Shown here: positions 13,777-25,799 of the stretch, piece after piece
How the letters are laid out: every line of letters starts with the position of its first letter
Numbering within the stretch: position 1 is the stretch's first letter
Assembly (NCBI RefSeq): GCF_010093535.1
Contig: NW_022985171.1
Span: 1,191,766-1,255,765, forward strand
DNA length: 64,000 nt
Source: Lindgomyces ingoldianus
Lineage: Eukaryota; Ascomycota; Dothideomycetes; Pleosporales; Lindgomycetaceae
Direction of reading: 5' to 3'
The notes under the pieces: model-generated
Told to the model about the DNA's origin: nothing
Seen by the model: only the letters and a program-made list of their open reading frames with translations
The model's database searches: none
Made by a program: the position numbers and the translations under genes

Positions 13777-14734
13777 CTTCGTGACAGCGACTTAGATATC
13801 TAAAGCTGATTCCGGAGTCTGAGGAAAGCAAGCTACTCTGCTATTGTGGGTGTGAATGTTGGCTGCCGATCCCCATTGTCTGAAAATTCTTCTCGAAGTC
13901 TCTAGATACTTGCTCTGTGCGCTGTTAAATTACTAATGGTCGATTCTAGACTGTAGTAGGAGGGAAATTGGGTGTTGATTGCTGGTTCATGTTCAGGATG
14001 ATTGAGAGTCTTGAGTTCGCGTAGTCAGCTTCACCACAAGCGCACTTGACCAAGAAGGGAAAGGCGCAATTATTTTCACCCCTTAAACAATCTTTGAAGT
14101 CTTGGCTTCTGCCTTCTCAAACAGATCCCAGATATTCCCATTTAGATCCTCGTAGGCATGTTAGGATCCACTTTCCACTGTAGACTGGATTGAACACCAA
14201 AACGTGAGCTTTGAGACGGCACGTACGATCCTGGCGGCACCGCACCCTTCTGTAGATTGACTAGACCGCATCGTTCTCAAACGCTCGCCTCTGTATCGAT
14301 TGCCTTTAGAGTCAAACATTTGAACATTCTCAGACCACCAATTGAAGGTTTCATGTTGGCAATTGCAACTAGATCTGCTTGCGAGGTGGCTGTTGCGCTC
14401 TTCCTAGATCGGGTAGTCGAAATTAACATAGTACCATACCTGCTCTCAGGTGATCCGGACCGTCCGTGTTGCTTTCTTCGGAGCTTGTCGGGTACAGAAA
14501 CCAGTAGTGAATGATAGCAGGCATCCTCTGGTTGGGTATCAACAAATGTCCCGACGATATTGCACCAGTTGGGCCAGGACCGCTGGGTGCACAAGTTGCT
14601 TCTATGATAGTCGCCCATTCCAACGGTGTGACAATCACCTAATTGTAATAGATGTAATCCCCGGGCCTGTGGAAGCCCCATGGCCATGTGGGTGCTGTTT
14701 AATCCACAGGTCTTCTTTTGGTTCGAATGGTCGA
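13777..14734. other. Upstream region of the Zn2Cys6 gene and eroded 3' part of the STAND relic
   Basis: No intact gene. On the minus strand around 14340-14430 a stretch reading STTRSRKSATATSQADL again resembles the NB-ARC sensor segment, so remains of the neighbouring NLR-like gene may reach into this area. Roughly 13.8-14.2 kb shows nothing coding. Confidence 0.4.
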
Positions 14735-16168
14735 CTAGGGCAAGTCCTGGATTTGGAAATTTTTTCCATGAGCTTGCCAGGTAGTGATCTGATTGATCTT
14801 GGTTCCATTGCTTGGCCAAGTTAGAGAGGGCAGGAAGGATATCAGTAGGGCCTTCCGGCTTCGTGTTGTAAAGACTATTGATCCTTTTTCGCTTTTCGGC
14901 AGCAAACCAATAGGGCGGGCCGATGTCATACTGCTCTCGGTCTTGAGCTACGTATCCAAGTCATCAACATTATCCGATATTAGCAGCCACTGGCCTGCGC
15001 TTTCCTGACTTAGGTAGTGTTGCACAAGCTCCTTAACATCTTCTTTTTTACTCCTCAACCCTGGTATGCGTAGCTGCTGGGCGATCTCGAGGTACGCTTG
15101 TTGGACATTCTCCATTCTAGTTGCAGATATCCAAAAGACTGAGCAATCGGGACGTTTATCTCCCGTTCTGTAAGCTAGCTCAAGCACAATCTGGGTCTTG
15201 CCGACACCCCCAAGGCCGGTGACTGAACCTTGGAGGGGTGGTTCTCTCCAAAAAGGCTAGCCTCTAGTTGGTGGATTTGGGGACTGCGGCCGACGAAGTG
15301 GTTATTCCTTGTGAGCTGGACAAACCAGCAGGATTTACGTGGAATAGTTAGGAACGTTTCTTGTGCATGTTGCTGGAAAGGTTAACATAAGGAGCAGAGA
15401 CTGTGAAGAAGTCTTACCCGAATCTCTTGAACTATCTCGCGATGGGTGATTGCATGCTCTGTTTGGATATTTGATTTTGTTTCTCTAATTACCTCACAGC
15501 GAGTATTGGCATGTTCGTCTTTAAATCTTAATACCATCTTACTGTGCAAAGTTCCCATCTGAGCAATCTGTATATCATGCACCACCTTACAGACATCCTG
15601 TTGTGCAACAATAGCATCATGTACTCTTTGCGTGGTCGAACCAAGATCTCTAAGGTGATCTGTATAAATTTCCTCAAGTTGCAAGACTTGCTCTCTATAC
15701 CATATATGTAGTTAGCGCGGTTATCACCTAGTAATATGCCTACACACCTAAGATCCACGGTAACGTGCAAGTTGAGCTCTTCCCTAAACTTTGTTAGCCG
15801 TACTTCGAGCTCACGAATCTTCTCCTTGCTCCACACACTCTGCAAGGCCTTCCTAGTGCTTTTCCCTCTGCCTTGTTTCACTATAACTTTGACTTTTTTT
15901 TCAACGCTGTGAGTAGTTCGTCGGCAGTGGACTATCATGATTCGCAGAGCTTTTTGAGCGCACCATTGCTAATTGTAGCAGGAGCGGCGTCTTTGACCTT
16001 ATTACTGTGAAGCATCAGATGATTTGTTGCCGTCTCGATATCGATGTTCTTGGCAAGCGCCCCTTCGCTGGACTGGTAGAGCTCCGTCGACTTCGCAATT
16101 AGCTTACCGCTTAAGTCAATAAACTGAACGACATTCCCAACGAGGGTGGTTATCGCAAGGGTCTCCAT
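14735..16168 (-). pseudogene. Decayed NLR-like STAND NTPase (NB-ARC/NACHT type)
   Basis: Remains of a fungal NOD-like receptor, a class implicated in heterokaryon incompatibility and defence. The N-terminal domain starts METLAITTLVGNVVQFIDL at 16168. Later pieces include SVWSKEKIRELEVRLTKFRE, then HFVGRSPQIHQLEASLFGE, the P-loop VTGLGGVGKTQIVLELAYRT, SVFWISATRMENVQQAYLEI, QWLLISDNVDDLDT and PKSEKGSIVFTTRSRKA. Damage is clear. TGA and TAG sit side by side after KKLCES (about 15935-15940). A frameshift falls in an A8 run (minus strand, about 15893-15901). The frame changes between the linker and the P-loop with no room for an intron (about 15228). A TAG follows DDLDT (about 14948). No C-terminal repeat domain is recognisable. 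Family identity is firm; the exact boundaries are not. Confidence 0.8.
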
Positions 16169-17785
16169 TATGATGTCATGGAGGTAGGAGGAAGAAGTGT
16201 CGCCGCGATTGAGACAATCAAAGGTGTGGCATGGTTCTTGTTTGCGACGACATGCTACATTCCAAAAGTAGGGAGACGCAAGGTTGAACTTTTGGCAGAC
16301 TCGAGCGTGTGTTACCAAATCGCATGATGTTTGGAAGCGGGGAAAGTGGACACTAGTATAAATGCGGGACGGCCGGGCTATGTCAGCATGCTTATGATTG
16401 ATAGTTAATACTAATATATATTTCCATTAAATAACACTGAGAACAAGCTTTCTGGATCTGGCACGCTAAATGCATAAAGTCAAACGCCTTAGAAAACGGA
16501 GGTCCTAAGCTAAAGTTTTTGCAGTGTTCGATTCGGGATCAATCTGGATACGTGTAAAGTGAATCAATCCAGATTCATTTTAAGACTGGCCGGTGAAAAA
16601 CCGTAATTGAATGTTGAAAAGTGTTCGGTAGGACAGGCGAAGCGATCTCTTCTTTGAAAAGTACCAGACTCTGCGTCGTGGTGCGAATCGTAGGAGAGTT
16701 CGGGTCTTGAAGGCCCTAACAATGATTCAGGTAGACATAACGACCAATACCATTTGATCCAACTAATTGGAGTATTGATCCGAGGATGTCTCTCTGCCGC
16801 CGTGAAGCCACGCCATGGTTTCTAATAAGTTAAGAGTCTTCGGCTGTGAGATGGAGTGGTACGAACTGCTACTCTCAGAGAAGAAGGGGAACTTACGAGA
16901 AGTCATTTCCATAACTCTACTTCTCAACCCTTCAGCTGGACACTCCAGAATATCCAGCGTAGAGAACAGAATATAGCATCTCTGAAACAATATCTCTCCT
17001 TCTCAACTCGGCCTCAGTCGCACATTTCACAATAGCTTGCACATTTTGAAAGGAGATAAGACAGTTTTCGTCTGCATAGTGCAATATTTGCTTCGGGGAA
17101 AATCTCGTCGAGCTTTAGACCGGGTTTTGAGGGACAGAAACATTTGTCGAGGAAGCGAAGAGGGCTGGGAGCTGGGGAAAAATTGGCCATGTTTCCCTTA
17201 GTTAGGGGGACTTGCTTGTGTTGTAACTAGAGAAAGAAAGATCAACAGAAAGTCAGCGGGGAAAGACGGTGGACTGACATGCCTAAATACCAAGATCACG
17301 TAAAGTAGGCTGCGGTACATAACTAGGGTGGGATTGAATCGCTATTAGACCTATGGCTAGGATTCAAAGGGTTACTTGGAGGATGCTAATTTCTACCCTC
17401 AATTAGGTCCTTGCCGTATTTCATTATAAGACCTAGCATGTAGTAGAGGAAGAAAGCGCATTAGGCTTACGAAGCCAAAATGAGTAGTCACATTTTTCTC
17501 CAGACATAATGCAACTTCGTTCTTAGATTTTCATGAGTGATAGATTTACGGACACTGTCAACCGAGCTTTCCAAACTAAACCTAAAGACATGGAGTTTTT
17601 CCAACAATAGGTATCTACCCAAAACGCCCGGGACCACCACGCTAGCTATGCAACAAGCATCCTTCTAAAAAGAAAAAAGAAAAAAAAGAAAGTGGGGCCA
17701 TTCCAATACAAACCCGTGGGTATAAACATCCTACCACGGCGGTGGTATTATGCATAAAATAAAATAGGATGCAAAGGCATAGTAT
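16169..17785. other. Mostly gene-free stretch with one coding-like island
   Basis: A minus-strand island at about 16930-17110 reads smoothly (FQNVQAIVKCATEAELRRR, then DIVSEMLYSVLYAGYSG, then stop). It has no start codon in frame and would need an upstream exon. A different frame from ATG 17190 gives 58 aa (MANFSPAPSPLRFLDKCFC...). Neither is recognised. The rest shows nothing. Confidence 0.35.
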
Positions 17786-20305
17786 TTACAGCGCATCTGC
17801 CTGCTCTTCTTTGTCTGGCTGGACGTCAAGCCCTCGCAATCTTCTCGCCAGCAGTCCTGCACCAGGCGAAGCTGCCGGACCACCAATGCTACAGAACGCA
17901 TTGCCACCATATCCTATGTCACCCTTGCTCAGCTTGTCGAAAGTCTCAGTGTGGATGTTCATGGGAGTGCTAAGGCTTGCTCTGGATGGGGATGGGTTCG
18001 TGCCGCTACTCGTGTGGGTCCGGAAAGGACTGTCTTGATTTAGATCTAAAGGATCTTGTGAGACAGACTGCGAGTCCATAGAACTAACACGGGGTAGATT
18101 AAATGGAATTGGCTCTACCGCAGACATTGGCGAACCGAAGTCGTGGGAAGGGAAGCCATTTCCGCCGCAGAACCGGTAGGTAGGCGAGGGTAGCGGCGGC
18201 TGGGAGCTGAGCCCGTCCATATGATCGTAGCTATGTTGCGAAAGCGAAAAGGCTAGGCTCCGGCGTCTGTAGGCTTTTTCAGCTGTCAACTGCGCCGCAG
18301 TTGAAGAGCTTGACTGCTGGGCCAATGAATCGCGCGTGGGTTTGTAAGTGCTATACCGAGGCTCAGGTAGTTGAATCTCATTCCTGAGTTTCTCCTTGCC
18401 ATCCGGCACCCGATTGGCAAAAACGACGCGAATACTTTTGTACAAGAAATATCGCCCTTTCGATGGACTACATATGTGCAAGTGTATTAGGTATCGCAAG
18501 ACAGGCCGGTCGTTGGGATCGTCGGAATTGCTTAGTGCAGCTTCCGGTCTATCCGTGCCGAAGTTCTTTCGTGATGATAACGGCATATCGATAATGGGCC
18601 CGGCCGAGTAACTTCGCTGACGGATAAATGTCTTTTGCCCTGGTTCCATGTCGGAAAGATCGTACGGAACGAGGAACAGCTTGACAGCGGTCTTGTTTGG
18701 GTTCTTGAGCACAATCTGCAATTGTCCTTGTTGTGGAATGCGATAGCTTCCACCTGGAGGTGCTTTTGGTGATGTTGATCGCCTCTTCATCTTCTCCCTC
18801 CGCCGAATGTCTCCTTTAGAGAGGCGAGAATGGTGGTCGTCTCTCGGACTTGGTTGGAAGTCAAGTTCATCTTGGGCCGGAGTTGGAATGGTGTGACGCC
18901 GTTTCCGCCTGGATGATTCAGAACTTTCTTCTGGTGGTGAAAGTGAGTTTTCGAGATCTACAAGCCCAACATATGGACTAGGGGAGTTGTCCGCAATCCG
19001 ACCATTCCCACTATTATAGCTGTAGAATACCGCCGGAAATGGAACAGTTACGTGAGGTGGACACCGCAAATTTGGCTTGCATTGGCCTTTCCCGAGGACT
19101 CCAATCTGTGCGACAAAATCCAGGGGGCGCGAGGGCGTCGTAGACATCCTCCCACGCAATATTGATTCCTCGTACGAGCCCACCATAGGAGCGTGGTGTA
19201 AAGGAGATGCATCTGAGGAACAGGCTGGTCTCTGCGGGTGCATGAACGGGGTCTGGGGACTTGAATGGGGCTGAAACTGGTGAAATGAGGTCATAGATCG
19301 CCTTGGTTGATGGGCCTGATACGGGAAGGTTCCTTCTCTTCTCAGATGCCGCGCCCCAGGTGTTCCAAAAACAGGTTTGGCCATGTGAGCAGACTTGAAG
19401 GTTTGGAAAGAATGAGGCGAATAGGTATGTCGCCGGTTATTCCTTTCCGGACTTCGGGATGACTGTCTCGAGGCTGGTCGTGAAGAAAAGTCCAGATCAG
19501 TGTTGTTTGATTGCTGGACAAGCGGGCTAGTAGGAGGCATGAATACAAAAGATGAGGAGAATGATGACTGCGACGCCGTCCGCGACCGGATGGTTGGACG
19601 AGAGTCGTAGTTCAGTGCATCAGCGAAGGGAAGCACAGACTGACCCCGGCTTGAGGGATATGCAGCGGCTGGGAACGAACTGTGCCACGGAGGGACGGGA
19701 GAAGTTGCCAATGGGATATTTGAAGAGCCATTATCAAATTTTGGGTCTTCTTTCTTCTCTCTAAAATCTCCCGAGTGCAACGCCGATCGAGGGCGTTCGA
19801 TCTCGAATCCTGCAGAAGCATGATCACGAAGCGGGTCGGGCGTAGTAGTACGGGACGGTTTAAGCTCAGCGGGGGGGAGTAAGGGAGTGCTTGGTCGGTC
19901 TCGAGATGTCGGCCGGCTTTCTTTCGCGTCGGAGTGCTTTCCATTCTGCGATAAAGAGTCAGATGCCGTTGCATCATTCTCTGCTTCCTTCTTCCGGTTC
20001 GACCGGCAATTGCCTAGAAGGCTTACATTTTGAAGCTGTGGCCACGAAGGACTGTTCCCTCTCTTGATTCTCTCAATCAGCTCGACTCGGTTGAGCACCG
20101 AGGGTTTGCGGTGGGTGTTGAAGGGCGTCGAGTCTATGTTAAAGCGAGAATTTGATTCCGTGCAGCTTCCTGGGTCCACTCCGTCTCGCAACGTGGCCTC
20201 AGAGCTACATTGTGGGTATCCTGCTCTTTCAAGCTGGTCCGGGGCGGATTCCTGGGCGACGGACTTTCGGGGCGGACTGTCGAAATGATCATGGAAGATG
20301 GGCAT
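17786..20305 (-). CDS. Atos-domain protein (FAM214/atossa family)
   Basis: Single-exon gene of 839 aa; the first real ATG is at 20305. The diagnostic part is at about residues 518-650: GGSYRIPQQGQLQIVLKNPN, KTAVKLFLVPYDLSDMEPGQ, TFIRQRSYSAGPIIDMPL, LRYLIHLHICSPSKGRYFLY and IRVVFANRVPDGKEKLRNEI. This is the conserved Atos / 'chromosome segregation during meiosis' domain shared from fungi to animal FAM214. The long N-terminal region is Ser/Pro/Arg-rich and probably disordered, with basic stretches (RRREKMKRRSTSP) just before the domain. The C-terminal tail is also low complexity. Animal members are transcription regulators; fungal members are poorly characterised, with a link to meiosis reported in fission yeast annotation. 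It is transcribed divergently from the Fyv7 gene. Confidence 0.88.
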   Translation of the reverse strand: MPIFHDHFDSPPRKSVAQESAPDQLERAGYPQCSSEATLRDGVDPGSCTESNSRFNIDSTPFNTHRKPSVLNRVELIERIKRGNSPSWPQLQNVSLLGNCRSNRKKEAENDATASDSLSQNGKHSDAKESRPTSRDRPSTPLLPPAELKPSRTTTPDPLRDHASAGFEIERPRSALHSGDFREKKEDPKFDNGSSNIPLATSPVPPWHSSFPAAAYPSSRGQSVLPFADALNYDSRPTIRSRTASQSSFSSSFVFMPPTSPLVQQSNNTDLDFSSRPASRQSSRSPERNNRRHTYSPHSFQTFKSAHMAKPVFGTPGARHLRREGTFPYQAHQPRRSMTSFHQFQPHSSPQTPFMHPQRPACSSDASPLHHAPMVGSYEESILRGRMSTTPSRPLDFVAQIGVLGKGQCKPNLRCPPHVTVPFPAVFYSYNSGNGRIADNSPSPYVGLVDLENSLSPPEESSESSRRKRRHTIPTPAQDELDFQPSPRDDHHSRLSKGDIRRREKMKRRSTSPKAPPGGSYRIPQQGQLQIVLKNPNKTAVKLFLVPYDLSDMEPGQKTFIRQRSYSAGPIIDMPLSSRKNFGTDRPEAALSNSDDPNDRPVLRYLIHLHICSPSKGRYFLYKSIRVVFANRVPDGKEKLRNEIQLPEPRYSTYKPTRDSLAQQSSSSTAAQLTAEKAYRRRSLAFSLSQHSYDHMDGLSSQPPLPSPTYRFCGGNGFPSHDFGSPMSAVEPIPFNLPRVSSMDSQSVSQDPLDLNQDSPFRTHTSSGTNPSPSRASLSTPMNIHTETFDKLSKGDIGYGGNAFCSIGGPAASPGAGLLARRLRGLDVQPDKEEQADAL

Positions 20306-20956
20306 GATCAAGACGAAGTGCCTCCTCTGAAGTCATGAATACAAAGGGCTGGGGGAGTTTGGGGGTAGTGAGCTGCGTTGGGCAGTGGGAGTCGTGAGGT
20401 GGAGCACGGCTTTGGGCGATGGTGGCGGGGATGATGTATCACACGGCGGCGGTTGGAGCACCAGATGGCCCGGCGAATAGCGCGCAGAGGAGTTTCTACT
20501 TAATCAACGAGTGTGCTGGCTCCACTGGCTCGCTCTGCGTCACGCTGCCCTGTTCTGAGACGAAGGACAGCGAAGGAGACTAGCAAGAAGGTGCGGAGCT
20601 GTAACTGAAGAGTGATGACGCGCCGTTCGCCATGGACGATGAACAGGCGAGCGCGGAGCTCCTCAACGCTGATCCAGACCGTCTTGATCAGCCGGTTGGC
20701 GCTCCTAGGTCACACGATGCCGAAAATAAGGAAAAGAGTCATTTAACTGCCCTGCATGTCGCCGCTGGCCGGAGTGGTTCGCGTCCAGATGCAATTGTGC
20801 ATAGGTAGGGGAATGTCGGTCTTGCCATGAAGTGACTGGCCGAAGTTCATCCCGCCCGCTATCCCACCAGCCATCCCACCTCAGCCTTTCATTCTCTTCC
20901 ACTCATCGCCACCGAGCCCACGACAACTCCGGCAACGCCCGCCTTTCGACCTTGAT
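20306..20956. other. Divergent promoter region, Atos gene / fyv7
   Basis: 650 bp between two divergently transcribed conserved genes. No coding sequence or recognisable operator was identified. Confidence 0.6.
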
Positions 20957-21663
20957 ATGGCCCTAAAGCGGCCGCGCCCCGGCGATAATGACGGCCCGTC
21001 AAAGAAACAGAAGAAGGGTTTCTCTGTCGGACCTGCCAATTTGCCCGATGGCACCTACCGGCGGAAAGGTGAGCCTGCAATGCTTTCTTTTTTGCGATTA
21101 GCCCTTTGCCTCTCCGATAGCGCGCGCTGTCTTCGCAATGGCGGATTCTGACGTGCTGGATAGTGCAAAAAATCAAGAAGGACCTCATCCACAAGGCGAA
21201 GCTCAAGAAGGAGTACGCAAAGGTAAAGGCGCGAGAGCAACCTAGTGCAACCCACAAGTCTGTCTACGATCGGGACGACGAGGGCAGAGTGCACAACGAT
21301 TCTGCCGAGCCCGCTCCAGGACCAACCCTAGATCCGCATCCCGACCGGCTCAAGCTATGGGAGCAAGCGTCCCCGGAGCCATCGCTAGCTCATGACCTGC
21401 CAGACCGAAGGAAAAGGCGACCACGCCCGCAGCCCTACAGGGATGAGACGGAGGTCGCCCGCAAGCGAAAAGAAGACGCAGATGCAAGACGTAGGGCACG
21501 CGAGGAAGCAGAGAAGGAGCGCCAAAAGAGGCTGGCAGAGAGAGAACGCTTCCGGAAGACGATGGCAAAGGCTCGAGGTGGTGGTCCTCATGGCCAGAGA
21601 AAGCTGGGCCGGGAGAGCACAGTCTTGTTGGAGAAAGTGAGGAGGTTGGTCGGCAGCGCTTGA
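20957..21663 (+). CDS. fyv7: rRNA-processing protein Fyv7
   Basis: Small basic nucleolar factor needed for 35S pre-rRNA processing in yeast (family knowledge). Exons 20957-21068 and 21164-21663 give 203 aa. The start [20 protein letters not shown] is strongly basic, followed by [16 protein letters not shown]. The intron (95 bp, donor GTGAGC, acceptor ATAG) joins RRK to [20 protein letters not shown], the conserved Fyv7 helix. The C-terminal half is a charged coiled coil rich in Arg, Glu and Lys ([20 protein letters not shown]), ending [16 protein letters not shown]. Lengths and layout fit fungal Fyv7. Confidence 0.82.
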
Positions 21664-24286
21664 ATGCTAAATTTGATACCCCAAGGGCGGCGATAACGCA
21701 TGCCCTGAGCTCCTGCTAGTTTTACGTATTTTCTTGCAAAGTGTGCGATTTCGTGGAACGTCATCCAATCTTCACCGAGTGAGCTCCCACGGAAGCCTGC
21801 CCATGATTCTGCAAGTAGTTCTTTGTCTGACACGTTCACGGCGAGCCACGTGCAAATTTGAACAGTTATACGACCAGAGCGCGCTGAACGCCCGTCTCAC
21901 ACTCCAAGTTCGGGTGTCGGATCGTTTTGCGGCGAACAGCTTACCAGTGGAAGATTTATAATAGGCCTAACCACCATTGAGGGCGGGTCAACGGACGGAT
22001 GAATTCCCTCTGAGATTAGTAGAGGTTCTGCGAACGAGGGCAATGGGCTGGACGAATCATACTCAAACTCACCTCCATAGTAACACCTCAACAAGGGCGA
22101 GGCCAAGCGTGCTTAGGAATGTTCTAATCATCATCTCGCCGTTCATCAAACGTTCCTGAATGACGTGATATCAATCAGGCTTCTCATGGACAATCTCTAG
22201 CCCAATCTCGGGCCGGTCCGCAGAGCCAATGACCAACCTTGCTTCTTTGTTCATATCCCACCTTGTCAGCTGGAACACCTTGACCAACGTGAAGCCCTAA
22301 ATCAACAGACCGGAAAACTGATATCCCATGCATTTCGCGCAATTGTCCCTCTCCTAAGACGGAGATCATAAGCCCGAAGCCCGAGCTTAACTTGTAGTAG
22401 CGATCGTTGTCGTTATCAAAAAAGAAGAAAACCTACATACGGTTCGCATGGGATCAATCGTGATATCGATCCGTCTGACTGAAGCGGGTGAACGAGATCG
22501 ACAGCTCACCTCTTCTCAGCGCTTTAAGGGGTACACTTCCCCAAGACAGTTTGCTCCGAAACTTAGTTCTACGATATGTATACGCGCGTTCATTCGGTCT
22601 TCCGGCCAACATCAATTGGCCATGGTTGATATTGTAATTTTCTGCCCCACTGGGCAATGGCCCTTATCACGGTCTCTCTTGTTCTGTTACACTACGCTCG
22701 AATATCGGACCATCTCGCAAGAGGCGGTGGGGTCCCTGCATCTAGATTCCTGTGGCCATGTGTCATGATGAGGAGCCATCTTCTCGCTCACCTATTCCCT
22801 ATCAGCACTCTCAAATGAACGAAAGGGTGATGGCGGCAGTTGGCACATAGACTAGGGCATGCTTGGACAGGCCACGCTCGCCATTTCCGAACACAACGTC
22901 CTTCCTCCGGCCGGCAGGACGCCAAGGAAGTGACCGCCAGCCCTGATATCCTGACCTGCAACCTCTCACACAGATCTCCTCCCACGTCACTCTTGTCACC
23001 CGTGTCCCAACCACAAGGTTCAACGTTGATTCCCCGTCTCCCCATTTTCAGCCTCATGATAAGCCAGCCAACCGAGGTATTGGCTCGACTTATTTTTGTC
23101 TACGAGGCCTCGCGAAACTCCCGTTCCTCGCCGGGCATCCTCCACTGCCACATCTCGCGGCTAGCTGAATCGCTCCACAGTCGTCCAAAATACATTTCGA
23201 GCTAGATGTCTCCAAACTAATATATGCTGCTGACGACTCCTTTCTTCAGCACCTCGTGAAGATGTTCGCCATGGAAACAATGCGTTCTCTCTTCGTCTTG
23301 GCTCGTTGCTCGATGAACCCGGCTCCTGAGATATCCTGAGGTTTCCCGACGAGCTGAATTGCACACCTTTTTCTTCCACCCGCGTTCACGTTGCATCCCA
23401 GCTGTCCAACCCAAGGCTTGTTCAGCCAGTCTAGGTCTGAGCCACAACTTCCTGTCTCCGTTCTGGATAAATCCCATTTGACGGTATCCAAACCCTCTCT
23501 CAATGATCCAAAAGGCAGCCCATGCTCAAGTGCCACTAACACCCCTCAGACCGACCTTTGTCGTGCACCTGTTCCCCGGAATGTCCACCAAGCCTCTTGG
23601 TCGCCAAACCGTTACTCCAACGTACGATCCGCCTTCGGGCGGTATCGCTTCGGGGTAGTTACCACCAGGCTAGCTGAAAGAATTGTGTGTGGAGCAATAA
23701 GCTTATGTATTCATAGTACAGGGCTTCTCATAGGCTTAGCCGACAGCGGGGCGGTGAATGGCCTGCGGCCTACCATGCAGCCCTACCTAAGACAGACGGA
23801 CCGTGCCATGGACTTGCCTTTTCAAGTAGCCAGAGTGGGTGATTGTGCTACACAGGAGTCTGCTTTGCGAATCGATTGGATTTATTCCACCGCTTTTCAA
23901 CCTAAAAGCTTCCATGCAGGCGCTCAGTCCACATCGCATTGCTCGGAGCACCTGCGTCGGTATGAGTGTCCTGGTCGACAAGCGAAGAATGATGGTTTCT
24001 ATGAAACATTCTCCCTTGGGTCTTCGTACTCAGGGCACATGCGGCCACTTCACCGTTGCCTGTAAGGTGTGAGTCCTACAGTAATAATTAAACTACATGT
24101 TTTTTTTGGCTTAGCTTTAAAGCTTCTTCAGAATGTTTCTCTTCACTCTCGCCTTTCTCCTTTCATCAGCATATCTGTAAACCGCTCTTATACCCTGTGA
24201 AGATCCGCACACTATCGCTAGCCTCCAGCCTTCCAAACTCTCTTCTTCCCCTTACACTTATTCAGTTCACACTTCACCCTCTGCCA
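21664..24286. other. 2.6 kb gene-free region upstream of the Myb gene
   Basis: No convincing gene on either strand. An open plus-strand frame near 23391-24065 starts without ATG and shows no known motif, so it is treated as chance. CT-rich sequence appears just before the Myb start (24130-24280). A long regulatory region or 5' leader for the Myb gene is the simplest reading. Confidence 0.5.
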
Positions 24287-25799
24287 ATGCTGTCAATGGG
24301 CAAAACCACCGCACGCCTCCCCCGCAAATGGACGATAGCGGAAGATCAGAAGCTTCGCGAAGAAGTCGAGGCTCAAAGTATGTTCGTAACGTATACGATT
24401 CACGCATGCCTCCTCCACACTTTGCTTATTTAGCTAGAGTCTTGTGCAAATGGCTAACAATAATTTCACAGTGAGCGAAGGTGAAGTAAAAGACTGGTGT
24501 CGCATTGCAGCAAAGTTGCCTGGGCGTACAAACAAAGACTGCCGGAAGAGGTGGCATAATTCGGTCGCTGGTGGATTGAAGAAGGGACAGTGGGCAAAGA
24601 CCGAGGATGTACAACTCTCCAGAGGAGTGCAAAAGTTTGGTCAAAGGTAGCCACTGACATCTTCTACGTTTTGCAACTCTTAACGCTTTGCATACTGACA
24701 GAATCTCACAGGTGGACGTTAGTGGCTGATGTTGTGGGGAGTAGAAGTGCTGATCGTGAGTTCATCTCCTGCAAAGGATCTACTTCATGGCAATACTGAC
24801 AGTATGCAGAGTGTGCGAAACGCTGGCAACAATCTCTCAATCCTGAGCTCGACCGCAGCGAGTGGAGGGACTACGAAGTAAGATTCCGGTCAAGCCAATG
24901 ATGAGGCAAACATTGCCTTCTCCCATACAAACCGGCTGACCCGAGGTCGGTAGGACAAGGTTCTCATCACAGCTGTTCAAAAGCTCGGCCGTCATTGGAA
25001 GGATATCCAACATCAGCATTTCCCAGGGAGGTCAAAGAATTGCATTAAAAATCGGTTCGTATTACATTTTTCTTCCAGCGCCAAGGGACTTTGTTGACTT
25101 ATCCTCGTTGGCCCTTATAGTTACACAGTCCTGCTTCGAAGGTACCAGAACCAGGGTATCCCATTGCCCGAGGGCGCCGAACTTCTAGAACCTCACACCC
25201 CCAGTAACAGAACGAGCCCCTTCTCTGGAACTGATGATGACAGCATGTCCTTCACCCCGAGCATGTACGATGATTCGCTGTGCAGCCAAACACAAGTCTC
25301 CACGCCCGATACCCACACCTCGTGGTCCCTCGATGACGAACCATTCACTGGTTGGTCTCCCCAATCATCCTTCAATATCACTTCCAGTCCCTCGGTCTTC
25401 GGGAACCTTCAACAGCATGACCCCCACTCAGCTGTCTCAAATCCTTCACCCTGGAATTGGACCGAGCCACCGATGTCAGGGCCTCCTGCAACGACATCTA
25501 TAGGTTCACCTACAATAATGAGTTTAGAATCGCCAAGAGCACATCCTGCCAAAACGAGTGAGTATTACGGTCTCACTCCGCCGGCACTATCATCCTACGG
25601 CCCGTACGCCACCGCACAAGCCATGCTAGCCCCAACTTCGGCCCCGACAAATAGACCCGAGAACCGTGCCAGTTTTCCGGGGACACCTGTCAGAAGTTCC
25701 CCTGTGAGCTCGGGCTCCCTGCCATATTACGATCCAGAAGCTGTGGCCAGGTTCTACAAATATGGAATGCAGAGTGGGCCTCCCTTTCGAATGATATGA
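24287..25799 (+). CDS. Three-repeat Myb DNA-binding protein
   Basis: Nuclear transcription factor or chromatin-binding protein. Six exons by phase: 24287-24377, 24472-24646, 24712-24755, 24810-24877, 24954-25054, 25121-25799, giving 385 aa. Start is ATG 24287 (MLSMGKTTARLPRKW); ATG 24296 is an alternative. Repeat 1: RKWTIAEDQKLREEV...WCRIAAKLPGRTNKDCRKRW. Repeat 2: KGQWAKTEDVQLSRGV...RWTLVADVVGSRSADQCAKRW. Repeat 3: SEWRDYEDKVLITAVQKLGRHWKDI...FPGRSKNCIKNRY. Tryptophans are spaced as in Myb repeats. The last donor (CG|GTTCGT) is unusual but gives the expected KNRYTVL. The C-terminal 220 aa are Ser/Pro/Thr-rich and presumably regulatory. All five introns cut the repeats, a common arrangement in fungal Myb genes. 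Confidence 0.9.

Noticed and set aside
23391..24065. 224-codon plus-strand open frame
   Set aside because: No ATG start, no motif, Ser/Arg-heavy composition, and no splice context; open by chance in GC-richer DNA.
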